64,000 nt of DNA from Melioribacteraceae bacterium (GCA_026983955.1 JALSTB010000012.1:26422-90421); one strand, 5' to 3'. Positions 38,801 through 47,498 are shown, counted from the first letter of the stretch. Notes: generated by a model from the sequence alone, not told the origin. A program made the numbers and translations.

Positions 38801-39434
38801 CAGAATTATCCACATGCTGCTGGAAAGGGAAGTGAAAAGAGATGAGCTGGAAAAAGAGATAGAAAATTTACTGATTGATGAATCGGTGAAAATGCCGGAA
38901 ATAAAAAACGGATTGGAGAAAATTAAAAACCGTATCTACAAAAAAATCGTAAATTTTTACGACTCCGACGAATATGAATTTCTTCAGCAATTCGATACAT
39001 ATAAAAACGAGTATGAAATTTACACGGCGGAAAACGATTACTTTTTATACGGCATAGTTGATAAATTTATAATTCAAAATAATAAAATTTTTATTATTGA
39101 CTATAAAAGTGATGAAATAAACGACTTTACAATCCGGAATAAAGTAGAGGGTTATCTGAACCAATTGAAATTTTATGCTTATGTATTGAGTAAAGCATAT
39201 CCCGGTGTTAATGAATTTGAGTTAAGATTGATTTTTATTGTTTCACCGGAAAAAACGCATGTAAAAAAAATTACAAGGGATGAGCTTAAACTATTCGGAG
39301 CAAAAGTCAAAAACACTGTGGAAGCTATCAGAAGCTATAAATTCCAGCCAAACTTGTCTCATTGCAAGTATTGTCATTTTGCCGGCGAGGATGAAAAATG
39401 TGTTTTAAAAATAGCGGAAACGATTACTAAATAA
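35889..39434 (+). CDS. AddA-like UvrD helicase with C-terminal Fe-S nuclease domain
   Basis: A 1181-residue double-strand-break processing enzyme. UvrD-type motifs: Walker A NAGSGKT (Lys28), ITFTEKAAAEL, MIDEYQDTNEVQY, GDEKQSIYMFRGAE, MTLHKAKGLEFKVVFL and LLYVGVTRAEQYLF. The C-terminal nuclease has GRIIHMLLE, GIVDKF and IIDYKSDE (Asp1071, Lys1073). Cys926 plus Cys1159, Cys1162 and Cys1171 match the four cysteines of the Fe-S-stapled nuclease found in AddB and AdnB. AddA nucleases normally lack this, so it may be a one-chain variant. No partner subunit is encoded in the window. It is coupled to the kinase gene by an ATGA overlap. Confidence 0.85.
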   Translation: MSVLTENQKKALTYKKHISLTANAGSGKTFVFAKRYVEIALNQNIDLDKIVAITFTEKAAAELYSRIAREIGERLEKETDTDKVQRLESIRQNLVSANISTIHSFCINILKENAPDAGLDVNFIPVDESVSGELIEKSIEELFKAFVQENRLQEEIKYLIRIFGSKFILAKELTSAIKNRKNIFHVKDNIYKYPPEKIAKNFGKIFEKNLKRYFAREIKKVIDYINEINNFAFSTQNQNEIVDSISRVMNEVEKAKGIIDKIKLLRNAGEILLTKSGTVKKRGYLTSAGYELLSGQINYVNDFYASIKNLELNEENELVEKNLAVFGVNFLKVFEEVFSIYQKKKSDNAYLDYEDMLLFTEQLIQKPRIQEKLREKYEFIMIDEYQDTNEVQYNIFMPILEYLRKGNLFVVGDEKQSIYMFRGAELEVFNKTKVEISRDGTPLVLPHSFRMAPNIAGFTNYVFERLFESPNPDFNEVEYEKIVCAYNKEGEGDIGFLIADKDGEGQTESELVTAKIVDLVKNKNIKFSDIAILCRKRSAFDDLEKEFVKHDIPYVIIGGKGFYQKQIIYDISNYLTFLLNPDDDKAFVGMLRSPFYSVSDAELFEISLFDGESYFEKFSNYSKQNNNLFEIFKLIQSHIQESSSSNFAKLIRKICEDTGYWSVLAAKRNSAQEIANLEKIISIANAYSNQSFATLYDFVNYLSESIEKTDDEGQAKILENTDAVNLMTLHKAKGLEFKVVFLFKTADKTQQDRTKSKSIRVDKNFGIMTKVPLNSFFENYRMAPLVWLSDYVQHKKEIAETKRLLYVGVTRAEQYLFISATANKGKFTRNSFADFLSGILEPVRTDDGYTISTKLTIAGEKNGKFIENEIDLNLNIPIINEMEIEEYDAGAEIKTAFPSKIDIRKIPDTEKNEIISASKIAVFSQCPVKYKLTYELGYSKLHAINKRLKNQFEFNYKEEDEDTPLTADVQGRIIHMLLEREVKRDELEKEIENLLIDESVKMPEIKNGLEKIKNRIYKKIVNFYDSDEYEFLQQFDTYKNEYEIYTAENDYFLYGIVDKFIIQNNKIFIIDYKSDEINDFTIRNKVEGYLNQLKFYAYVLSKAYPGVNEFELRLIFIVSPEKTHVKKITRDELKLFGAKVKNTVEAIRSYKFQPNLSHCKYCHFAGEDEKCVLKIAETITK

Positions 39435-39513
39435 AGTTCGGAATTTATTATCTTGAATGTCGGTTTTTTTCAAGTTCTTCCTTTCTCTTGAAATTTAATT
39501 TTGAGGCAATCAA

Positions 39514-41424
39514 ATGAAAAATCTTATTTCAATAACTAAAAGTTTAGTGAGGATTAAATTGGCAGCATTAATAATTACGAGTGGTTTTCTTTTTAACACT
39601 GAAGTTCTCGCACAGGAAAAGACGAAAGAAGTTCCTACGCGGGATCAAATTGAAGAACAATATAAATGGAATCTTGAAGATATTTATAAATCGCCCGTTG
39701 ATTGGGAAGAAGATTTTAACTGGGTAAAAGAAGCAACGGGAAATTACAAAAAATTCGAAGGCACACTTGGTACTTCCGCCAAGCAACTGTTGGATTGCTT
39801 GAAGTTTAGCGATGAAGTAGAAATAAAAGTTGGTAAGCTTTATTTATACGCTAGTTTGGCAAAAGACTTGGATTTGTCAAACCCCGAAAATCAGAGCAGA
39901 TTCGAGAGGATAATGTCGCTCTATTCACAAGTCTCCGCCGCATCATCATTTATCCGTCCCGAAATTTTATCCATTCCGGAAGATAAATTATGGAAATTTG
40001 TGGATGAAGAAGAAGGACTTGCGGTGTATAAACACTTGCTTGAGGATTTATTGAGAATGAAACCGCATACGCTTTCACCCGGGGAAGAAGAAATTCTTGC
40101 TTTGGCCGGACCCGCTACAAGTGTTGCCTATTCCACATTCGGAATGTTTAACAATGCCGATATTCAATTCCCCACTGTGGAAGGTGAAGACGGTACGCCG
40201 ATTAAAATTTCCCATGCTCGTTACGGTGCGGCTATGTATTCGTTAAATCGTGATTACAGAAGAAGGGTTTATAAAGGTTATTACAAACCTTTTATGGAAT
40301 ACAAAAACACCTTGGTTTCATTATTTAACGGTAATATCAAATCGAATGTTTTTTATGCGAAAGCACGTAAATACAAATCCAATTTGGAAGCCGCATTAAC
40401 TCCGAATAATATTCCAGTTACAGTTTATAATAATCTGATTTCAACGGTGAATGAAAACCTGGAACCATTGCACCGCTGGGCAAAGATTAAGAAGAAAATG
40501 TTAAAGATTAAAGAATTGCATCCTTACGACACCTACGTTACACTCTTTCCTTCGGTAAAGAAAAAGTACGGTTATGAAGAATCGAAAAAAATATTGCTGG
40601 AAGCGCTTAAACCTTTGGGGGAAGACTACATTAAAAATTTGAAAATGGCTTTCGAAAACAGATGGATTGATGTTTACGAAACAAAAGGGAAACGAAGCGG
40701 AGCATACTCCTCGGGAACAACTTACGGAGTGCATCCGTATGTATTGTTAAATTGGGCGGATGAATTGGACGATTTGTTTACTCTTGCTCACGAAATGGGT
40801 CACAATATGCATTCTTATTACACCGAGCAAAATCAGCCGTTTCCTTATGCGAATTATTCCATCTTCGTTGCGGAAGTGGCTTCCACGATGAACGAAGCCT
40901 TATTGCTCGATTACTTAATCGATCATGCTGAAACGAAAACCGAAAAACTGGCATTGATTGAGAAAAACTTAACAAATATTGTAACAACTTTTTATCGCCA
41001 AACCAGATTTGCAGAATTCGAAAAATTGGTAAATGAAAAAACTGAACAGGGCGATGCACTTACACCGGATAAGCTTTGTAACCTTTACAAAGAAATGTAT
41101 CAAAGATATTGGGGAGATGCGATGACAGTGGATGAAGAAGAGACTTACACTTGGGCCCGCATTCCACATTTTTATTATAATTTTTATGTATATCAATATG
41201 CAACAAGTTTTGCCGCTTCGCAAACACTGGCTGCAAAAGTAAAAAGGGAAGGCAAACCGGCTATTGAAAAATATTTGAATTTTCTCAAATCGGGTAGTTC
41301 CAAATATCCCATCGACGTATTAAAAGATGCGGGCGTGGATATGACCTCGCCTCAACCCGTTCAAGCTGTTGTGGATAAGATGAATGAATTGCTTGACAAA
41401 ATGGAACAATTGCTAAACGAATAA
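39514..41424 (+). CDS. pepF: Oligoendopeptidase F, M3 family, exported
   Basis: Zinc metallopeptidase of 636 residues that degrades oligopeptides. The catalytic zinc motif is HEMGHNMHSYY, with the third ligand region EVASTMNEALLLDYL after it. DQIEEQYKWNLEDIYKS is the typical PepF N-terminus. Unusually, it is preceded by about 33 residues resembling a signal peptide (IKLAALIITSGFLFNTEVLAQ), so it is probably periplasmic or secreted, unlike the cytoplasmic Lactococcus enzyme. It has its own binding site (GAGG) and is followed after 17 bases by the IMPDH-like gene. Confidence 0.92.
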   Translation: MKNLISITKSLVRIKLAALIITSGFLFNTEVLAQEKTKEVPTRDQIEEQYKWNLEDIYKSPVDWEEDFNWVKEATGNYKKFEGTLGTSAKQLLDCLKFSDEVEIKVGKLYLYASLAKDLDLSNPENQSRFERIMSLYSQVSAASSFIRPEILSIPEDKLWKFVDEEEGLAVYKHLLEDLLRMKPHTLSPGEEEILALAGPATSVAYSTFGMFNNADIQFPTVEGEDGTPIKISHARYGAAMYSLNRDYRRRVYKGYYKPFMEYKNTLVSLFNGNIKSNVFYAKARKYKSNLEAALTPNNIPVTVYNNLISTVNENLEPLHRWAKIKKKMLKIKELHPYDTYVTLFPSVKKKYGYEESKKILLEALKPLGEDYIKNLKMAFENRWIDVYETKGKRSGAYSSGTTYGVHPYVLLNWADELDDLFTLAHEMGHNMHSYYTEQNQPFPYANYSIFVAEVASTMNEALLLDYLIDHAETKTEKLALIEKNLTNIVTTFYRQTRFAEFEKLVNEKTEQGDALTPDKLCNLYKEMYQRYWGDAMTVDEEETYTWARIPHFYYNFYVYQYATSFAASQTLAAKVKREGKPAIEKYLNFLKSGSSKYPIDVLKDAGVDMTSPQPVQAVVDKMNELLDKMEQLLNE

Positions 41425-41441
41425 ATTTTAATAATTAAAAT

Positions 41442-42458
41442 ATGAAAATATATTCCAAATCGGAGCTGAACAGCTACGCGATGTCGCTGACATACGACGA
41501 TATAAGTCTTGTGCCGGTGGAAATTTCCGGGGCAAAAAGCAGATCCGATGCGGATACTTCGACCGGATTTTTAGGCTTGGATCTCGGTTTACCCGTTGTA
41601 TCCAGTCCAATGGATACCGTAACCGGAATTGAAATGGCAAAGGCGTTGGATGACCTCGGTTGTTTGGGAATTTTGAACAGATTCGATTCATCATTGGAAA
41701 AGATGCTGAACGATGATGTTAATACAAAAGGAGTTAAAGCGGTTTCGATTGGATTAAACACTCCGGATGAAATTATTGAAAAGTTACTTGAGAAGGTTCA
41801 AATAATTTGCATCGATACTGCAAATGCCAATAATATGGAAGTGTTGAGGAAAACCGAACAAGTGAAAAACAAATACGGTGTTTATCTGATTGTTGGCAAT
41901 ACGGCTAACGGAAAAACACTTAAACAACTTGTAGATGCGGGCGCCGATGCGGTCCGGGTAGGAATTGGCGGAGGAAGTGTGTGCACCACTTCGGTTCAAA
42001 CCGGTATTGGAATCGGTCAAGTTTCATCGATTCTCGATGTTTACTTTGCGCGTGAACAAAACAATTTACCGGTAAAAATAATTGCAGACGGTGGAATAAA
42101 AAATCCGGGTGATGTTGCAAAAGCTCTTGCCCTTGGTGCCGATGCCGTTATGTTGGGCAGATTACTTGCCGGAACGCGCGAAGCACCGGGCGAAGTGATT
42201 AAATACAACGGACAATTGTGGAAAAAATACAGGGGAAGTGCGTCGTTCGGCGTTAAAATGAAAAATGAATTTATTGAAGGTGAAGAAACTATGGTGCCTT
42301 ATAAAGGTCATGTTAAAAACGTTATTAATGCCATATCCGACGGAGTGAAAAGTGCAATGAGCTACATGAATAAACTCACAATAAACGAATTACGCAAAAC
42401 CGATTCCTTTGCAATTTTGAGCAATAGTTCGTTCATAGAAAGGTTACCTAGGAAATAA
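41442..42458 (+). CDS. IMP dehydrogenase / GMP reductase family protein without CBS domains
   Basis: A 338-residue TIM-barrel enzyme. The N-terminus [44 protein letters not shown] and the late [10 protein letters not shown] place it in the IMPDH/GMPR family. It lacks the CBS pair of normal GuaB (about 490 residues), so its size is that of GMP reductase. The catalytic loop is [16 protein letters not shown], with Cys181 present but the usual Arg after CTT replaced by Ser. GMP reductase is the better guess; direction of reaction is not provable here. 17 bases after pepF. Confidence 0.75.
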   Translation: MKIYSKSELNSYAMSLTYDDISLVPVEISGAKSRSDADTSTGFLGLDLGLPVVSSPMDTVTGIEMAKALDDLGCLGILNRFDSSLEKMLNDDVNTKGVKAVSIGLNTPDEIIEKLLEKVQIICIDTANANNMEVLRKTEQVKNKYGVYLIVGNTANGKTLKQLVDAGADAVRVGIGGGSVCTTSVQTGIGIGQVSSILDVYFAREQNNLPVKIIADGGIKNPGDVAKALALGADAVMLGRLLAGTREAPGEVIKYNGQLWKKYRGSASFGVKMKNEFIEGEETMVPYKGHVKNVINAISDGVKSAMSYMNKLTINELRKTDSFAILSNSSFIERLPRK

Positions 42459-42479
42459 TAAGCTGGGAAAGGATATCAT

Positions 42480-44471
42480 ATGAGAAACAAAATGAGATAT
42501 TTAATAACCGTTGCTTTTCTCTTAATATCATTGCAAACCGGCAATTATGCATTTGGCATCATCGACAGTCTGGAAACCAAATTGGATTCCGTCGACGGAG
42601 TCGAACGGATAAAATTGTTAAATAAACTTTCCGGGGCTTACTGGGGAACATCAACCTCACAGAGTATGAAATATGCCAAAGAAGCATTAGCCGAAGCGGA
42701 CAGTTTATCGTATAAAAAGGGAATGTTTTCGGCATTAACTAATATCGGCAATGTATTTTGGTTGAAAGCAGAATACGATTCCGCAATTGCAGTTTATAAA
42801 CAATCTTTGGACTTGGCTAAAGATTTGGGTGATAGCAGGCCTTTAGCTGTTGCATCTTTTAATATTGCGATGCTAAATAACGAAACCGGGAATTATGCCG
42901 ATGCCCTGAAATATTTTTTAACGAGTTTGAAATATTACCAGGAAGCGAACGATTTAAATGGAGTGGCTGAAGCCCACAACGGTATTGGTAGCGTTTATTG
43001 GAGTATGAAAAATTATGAAAAAGCTCTCTACTATTTTAAAAAGTTTTTAAGGCAGAAAGAAAAACTGAACGATAGCAGCGGCGTTGTGATGGCTCTGAAT
43101 AACATCGGCTTGATATATAAAGATTTGGGGCAATACGATAAAGCGCTCAGAAATTATGAACGGGCTTTAAAAATAAAATTGAAATTGGGTAATTTGTATT
43201 CAATCGAAACCGGCTATAACAATATAGGATTGTTGTTTATTGCCAGAAAAAAACCGGACGAAGCAATACCCTATTTGAATAAAGCGCTTAAACTGGCCGA
43301 AGAAATTGACGATAAAACCGGTATAGTAACATCTTCTGGAAATTTGGGAAAAGCCTATTTATTACTGAAAAACTATAAAAAAGCCGAAGATTATTTCAAC
43401 AAAGCTTTTTCTCTGGCTAAACAAATCGATTCCAAAAAATTAATCGGGGATGTTTACGAAAACTTCATTTCTTTCTATAAAGAACTTGGCGATTACAAAA
43501 AGGCATTGGAATATTCCGAAAAGTACAGCAAAATAAAAGAAGAATTGTTTTCATCGGAAATCAATAAAAAAGTTGCCGAATTGCAAGTAAAGTACGAAAC
43601 CGCGCAAAAGGAAAACGAAATCAATAAATTGAAAAATGCCAAAAGAATCCAAAACTATGAGTTGAATAAAGAAAGAAACTTCAGAAACTTTTTATTGATC
43701 AGTTCGGTTCTGTTTATATTATTTGGATTAGCAATATTTTATGCTTATAAAGTTAAAACCGATGCGAATGAACAGTTGAAACAGCTTAACTCCACAAAAG
43801 ATGTTTTTATCTCAATTATTTCACACGATCTGAAAAATCCTTTCCATTCGATCATCGCATTTTCCGATATGATGATAAAAGATTTCGATTCTTTATCGGA
43901 TGAAGAGAAAATTTTATCTTTAAAGGAAATAAACAAAGCGGCAAAATCATCGAATGAGCTGTTGGATAATTTGTTAAGCTGGTCAATGTCGCAGCGCGGG
44001 ATGATACCTTTAATTCCGCAAAAGATAAATTTAAGACAAATAGTAAACACTACTCTGGAAGTTCTCCGGCCTTCCGCCAAAAGAAAAAACATAATTGTAA
44101 AAAACAATGTACCAGGTGATTTATATATTTATGCTGATCAAAATACAATTTCGACAGTTGTAAGAAATCTGATTACCAATTCCATAAAATTTACACGCGA
44201 AGGTGGCGAAGTTGTAATCTCGGCGAAAAAATCGGGGAATAAAATTGAAGTTGATATAAGCGACTCGGGAATCGGTATTAAACAGGAAGATCTCGATAAT
44301 TTGTTCCGTATCGATGCAATTCAAACAACCTACGGTACGGCAAAAGAAAAAGGCACCGGAATCGGATTAATATTATGTAAGGAATTTATCGATAAAAACG
44401 GCGGAAGAATTTGGGCGGAAAGCGAAGTTGGTAAAGGAAGTCATTTTAAATTTGTTCTTCCTTCCGCTTAA
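42480..44471 (+). CDS. TPR-containing sensor histidine kinase
   Basis: 663 residues. A signal sequence leads to about seven TPR repeats (80-340; for example NNIGLIYKDLGQYDKALRNYERAL) in the periplasm. A coiled coil, one transmembrane helix (FLLISSVLFILFGLAIFYAY) and a cytoplasmic kinase follow, with His449 in ISHDLKNPFHSIIAFSDMM. HATPase motifs are VVRNLITNSIKFT and GTGIGLILCKEFI. This architecture is widespread in Bacteroidota. No response regulator is adjacent. The start has a modest binding site, GGGAAAGGA, after the IMPDH-like gene. Confidence 0.9.
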   Translation: MRNKMRYLITVAFLLISLQTGNYAFGIIDSLETKLDSVDGVERIKLLNKLSGAYWGTSTSQSMKYAKEALAEADSLSYKKGMFSALTNIGNVFWLKAEYDSAIAVYKQSLDLAKDLGDSRPLAVASFNIAMLNNETGNYADALKYFLTSLKYYQEANDLNGVAEAHNGIGSVYWSMKNYEKALYYFKKFLRQKEKLNDSSGVVMALNNIGLIYKDLGQYDKALRNYERALKIKLKLGNLYSIETGYNNIGLLFIARKKPDEAIPYLNKALKLAEEIDDKTGIVTSSGNLGKAYLLLKNYKKAEDYFNKAFSLAKQIDSKKLIGDVYENFISFYKELGDYKKALEYSEKYSKIKEELFSSEINKKVAELQVKYETAQKENEINKLKNAKRIQNYELNKERNFRNFLLISSVLFILFGLAIFYAYKVKTDANEQLKQLNSTKDVFISIISHDLKNPFHSIIAFSDMMIKDFDSLSDEEKILSLKEINKAAKSSNELLDNLLSWSMSQRGMIPLIPQKINLRQIVNTTLEVLRPSAKRKNIIVKNNVPGDLYIYADQNTISTVVRNLITNSIKFTREGGEVVISAKKSGNKIEVDISDSGIGIKQEDLDNLFRIDAIQTTYGTAKEKGTGIGLILCKEFIDKNGGRIWAESEVGKGSHFKFVLPSA

Positions 44472-44544
44472 TTTGGTTTTTGTTAAGTGAATTATTTTAT
44501 TATTTTATATATAAGGTTTGCTAACATTTATTCGAGAGGACACA

Positions 44545-46170
44545 ATGGGAATATTTAACAAACTGTTGCATAAAAAAGAGATTGAAGAATTACTTAATAA
44601 TGGAAGTAAGGCGTTAGAAAACGAAGAATATTCCGAAGCATTGAAAAATTATGAACAAGCATTGAAGTACGATCCCAAAAACATTAACGCATTATACGGA
44701 CGGGGAATATCGGATTATTACCTTGGAAACCATACGGCTGCGGAAAAAGATTTTTTGAATGTGGCTAAATTGGATCCGCAATTTTCACCGTACACGTTTT
44801 ATTTTCTTAGCAATATCGCTTTAATACAAAAGAAATTTGAAAAAGCAAACAATTATATCGACAAATTTATTTCCGGTAGCAACGACAGAGCCGAAGGATT
44901 CTTCATAAAGGGTGAAATAAAATACATAGAAAAAAAATATGAAGATGCTCTTGGCTTTGTAAATAAATCGTTGGAAATATCCCCCGATAATCCCGATACC
45001 CTGACTTTATTGGCGCGTATAAAAATCAAATTGAACGAATTTGAAGAAGCCGGACAAATCATAAATAATTTATTGGAAACAAACCCCGATTCACCTGAGC
45101 TTTACAACATATTGGGCTTTATCCAATATAAACAAGGTAATTACGAAGAAGCGGAAAAAATGTTCAACAAAGCGGTTGAAATTTACCCCGAATATGCCAG
45201 TGCAATTTATAACATTGCATTCATAAATTATTTGAAAGGCGATCATCAGCATGCTTTGGATGCCTTGCTTGCCATTACCGAAATTAACAAGGAATTCGTT
45301 AAACCTTATTTGTTGCTTGCAGAAATTTATAAGGAACAAAACCAGTTGGATAAAGCAATAGAACAATTGGAAAAAGTAAAAGATTTAACCGGAGATTCAA
45401 ACGAAATTTATTTAATTACTGCCGGATTAAAATTAAAACTGGGCGATAAAGAAGGCTCTTCGGAAGAACTGAACAATTTGAAAAAGAGAAATAACAAAAC
45501 TGTTGAGCAGTTGTATATTCTAGCCGTTTACGAATATAACAGCGGTAATTATGAAGAAGCGTTATCATTAATCAATAAAGCCATCGAATTGAATGATGCC
45601 GTAGAAAAATCACACTTGCTGCGCGGTATCATTAATTTGAAAATGGGATTATTCGACGGTGCGATTGTCAGCTTTTCAAATTTAATTGAATTGAATGACA
45701 CAAATCCTCAATACTATTATTTGCGAGCGGTTGCTTACGAAAAAAATAAGGAGACAACCAAAACAATTAAAGATTTAAATAAAGTTATAGAATTACAAAA
45801 TGATTATTATGATGCACTGGTAAAAAGAGCAACAATTCTATTCAAAGAAAACGAATTTGAAAAAGGTTTGGAAGACATAACGAAAGCTATTGAAATTAAT
45901 CCCGGTGAAAGCAAGAATTACTTTATACGGGCAAACTTCTTGCACAAACTTGAAAGAGACCAGGAAGCTTTGTATGATTTGGAAAAAGCGATTGAATTAA
46001 GCAATCATTTCAAGGATGCAATTGCGCTCCACGGTTATTTGGGGCTGCGCCTTAAAAATTATAAACGGGCTCTTGAAGATTTCAACAAAATTAAAGAAAT
46101 CGACGAGAATTACATTAAAGAAATTAGCAAACTTTACGAATACGCTTCTACAAAAACTGAATCCGATTAA
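44545..46170 (+). CDS. TPR repeat protein
   Basis: A 541-residue protein made almost wholly of tetratricopeptide repeats, about 14 in a row (for example ALKNYEQALKYDPKNINALYGRG and AEKMFNKAVEIYPEYASAIYNI). There is no signal peptide or membrane helix, so it is a cytoplasmic scaffold. ATG follows GAGAGGACACA; the frame extends to a TTG nine codons upstream without a binding site. Partner proteins are unknown. Confidence 0.88.
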   Translation: MGIFNKLLHKKEIEELLNNGSKALENEEYSEALKNYEQALKYDPKNINALYGRGISDYYLGNHTAAEKDFLNVAKLDPQFSPYTFYFLSNIALIQKKFEKANNYIDKFISGSNDRAEGFFIKGEIKYIEKKYEDALGFVNKSLEISPDNPDTLTLLARIKIKLNEFEEAGQIINNLLETNPDSPELYNILGFIQYKQGNYEEAEKMFNKAVEIYPEYASAIYNIAFINYLKGDHQHALDALLAITEINKEFVKPYLLLAEIYKEQNQLDKAIEQLEKVKDLTGDSNEIYLITAGLKLKLGDKEGSSEELNNLKKRNNKTVEQLYILAVYEYNSGNYEEALSLINKAIELNDAVEKSHLLRGIINLKMGLFDGAIVSFSNLIELNDTNPQYYYLRAVAYEKNKETTKTIKDLNKVIELQNDYYDALVKRATILFKENEFEKGLEDITKAIEINPGESKNYFIRANFLHKLERDQEALYDLEKAIELSNHFKDAIALHGYLGLRLKNYKRALEDFNKIKEIDENYIKEISKLYEYASTKTESD

Positions 46171-46177
46171 AATAAAA

Positions 46178-46258
46178 CCGGTTAAATACAGTAATAGAAT
46201 TGATGTAACTTTTTGTAAGACTTAAAGTTACATCAATTCTACCGTTTGATTTGTCCGG
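46178..46258. repeat. 81-base near-palindrome with a perfect 17-base core stem
   Basis: AGAATTGATGTAACTTT at 46196-46212 and its exact complement at 46224-46240 flank an 11-base loop. Outside this the arms stay partly complementary and both ends read CCGG. No T-tract follows. It may end the TPR transcript, act as a protein-binding site, or be a small palindromic repeat. Its right arm runs into the -33 element of the HU gene. Confidence 0.75.
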
Positions 46259-46275
46259 AAAAATTCATATCTTTT
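46245..46275 (+). promoter_or_regulatory. Promoter of the HU gene
   Basis: TTTG, exactly 19 bases, TATCTTTT: one mismatch from the Bacteroidetes-type -33/-7 pattern. It lies about 42 bases before the ATG and overlaps the right arm of the palindrome. Confidence 0.5.
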
Positions 46276-46316
46276 ACAGCTTTGATAAAAATTTTTCATA
46301 CAATGAAGGAGTAATA

Positions 46317-46619
46317 ATGACGAAAGCCGACATAGTTGAAAAAATTGCTTCCGGTACCGGATTAACAAAAATTGAAACCGAAGCGATTATCGAGGGGTTT
46401 CTTAATACTGTAATTCAAGCTTTGAGGGAAGGGAACGGAATAGAAATAAGAGGATTCGGCAGCTATAAGGTTAAAAAGAAAAACGCACGTTATGCCCGAA
46501 ATCCAAGAACCGGCGAAAAAGTTTACGTACCCGAGCATTACGTACCTGTATTTAAATTCTCAAAAGATTTTAAAGCCACGGTTGACCGCGGTATGAAAGA
46601 GAAAAACAAGGAATTGTAA
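46317..46619 (+). CDS. HU/IHF-family DNA-binding protein
   Basis: A 100-residue nucleoid protein. It starts MTKADIVEKIASGTGLTK and has the beta-arm signature GFGSYKVKKKNARYARNPRTGEKV, given here as two adjoining parts (IEIRGFGSYKV and RYARNPRTGEKV). It bends DNA as a dimer. ATG is set by AAGGAG; a longer frame from a TTG is unlikely. It has its own promoter and is followed 18 bases later by a zinc-ribbon protein. HU and IHF subunits cannot be told apart with confidence. Confidence 0.94.
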   Translation: MTKADIVEKIASGTGLTKIETEAIIEGFLNTVIQALREGNGIEIRGFGSYKVKKKNARYARNPRTGEKVYVPEHYVPVFKFSKDFKATVDRGMKEKNKEL

Positions 46620-46637
46620 AACGGGGAAAGAAAGTTA

Positions 46638-47387
46638 GTGACGAAAAATAAATCGATAGTTTGTTCTGTTTGTGGCAAGGAAAATGATTTTAATAATAAA
46701 TTCTGCAGCGAATGTGGCGCCAAATTGCAGAAGCAGCCTGCAGTTCAACCCCGGGGAAAAAATAAATCCGGAAAACAAAGCCGGCTAAATGAACAAAGTT
46801 CAAATCCTAAAGTAATAACTTCCACGCAATTAATCGGGATAGTTGTCTTTCTCTTGGCGGCAAGCGGATTTTTACTTGTAATTTCCGGGCAATTCGATAC
46901 ACCCGAAGTAACAACAGCGGTTAATCAAAATACCCGGGAACAAGACAATTCGTTTGCGGAAAGCCACGGTGGAGCGGATCTGAAAACTTTACAGCAAATT
47001 AAAGACCTTGAAGATATTGTGGCGCAAAATCCAGGTGATTTGGAGTCGACGGTAAAACTTGCTCATCTTTTGAACGACAATGGATTTTACAAAAAAGCTC
47101 TTACTTATTATGAAAAATATTTGGCGAAAAAACCTAAAGATGTGGATGTGATGATTGATATGGGAGTGTGTTATTTCGAATTGGAAAATTACGATAAAGC
47201 AATTGAAGTTATGGAAAAAGCGGTTTCCATAAATCCGGAACATCAAATCGGAAATTTTAATTTGGGAATAGTTAACTTTACCGCCAATAATCCCGAAAAA
47301 GCAAAATATTGGTGGAAAAAAGCAATTGAAATTGACCCCGACTCACGGATAGGTCAAAAAGCAAAAGAATTACTGGAAAATAATTAA
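46638..47387 (+). CDS. Zinc-ribbon, single-helix TPR protein
   Basis: 249 residues. Two CxxC pairs (CSVCGKEN at about 9-16 and CSECGAKL at 25-32) form a zinc ribbon. One transmembrane helix (LIGIVVFLLAASGFLLVIS) follows. The C-terminal half holds about three TPR repeats (YYKAL-type, for example NYDKAIEVMEKAVSINPEHQ), probably periplasmic. The start is GTG. Cytoplasmic zinc-ribbon plus periplasmic TPR suggests an assembly role, but no function is known. The gene lies between HU and the 31-residue basic protein. Confidence 0.8.
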   Translation: MTKNKSIVCSVCGKENDFNNKFCSECGAKLQKQPAVQPRGKNKSGKQSRLNEQSSNPKVITSTQLIGIVVFLLAASGFLLVISGQFDTPEVTTAVNQNTREQDNSFAESHGGADLKTLQQIKDLEDIVAQNPGDLESTVKLAHLLNDNGFYKKALTYYEKYLAKKPKDVDVMIDMGVCYFELENYDKAIEVMEKAVSINPEHQIGNFNLGIVNFTANNPEKAKYWWKKAIEIDPDSRIGQKAKELLENN

Positions 47388-47402
47388 TTAGGAGAACATT
47401 CA

Positions 47403-47498
47403 ATGCCCTGTGGACGAAAAAGAAAACGCCATAAAATGGCAACGCATAAGAGAAAAAAACGATTAAGAAAAAACAGACACAAAAAGAAATTAAGATAA
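47403..47498 (+). CDS. 31-residue basic protein, COX24/AURKAIP1 type
   Basis: A tiny, extremely basic protein (MPCGRKRKRHKMATHKRKKR at its N-terminus), matching the short COX24/AURKAIP1-domain proteins of Bacteroidota and Chlorobi. Relatives of this domain are small ribosomal-subunit proteins (bS22-like, mitochondrial mS38), so a ribosomal place is likely. It has an excellent Shine-Dalgarno (TTAGGAG) and ends 11 bases before the tRNA gene. It is too short for most gene finders. Confidence 0.82.
   Translation: MPCGRKRKRHKMATHKRKKRLRKNRHKKKLR

Noticed and set aside
39496..39503. TAATTTTG as a promoter -7 box for pepF
   Set aside because: It ends ten bases before the ATG and overlaps the binding site; no -33 element at the right distance.
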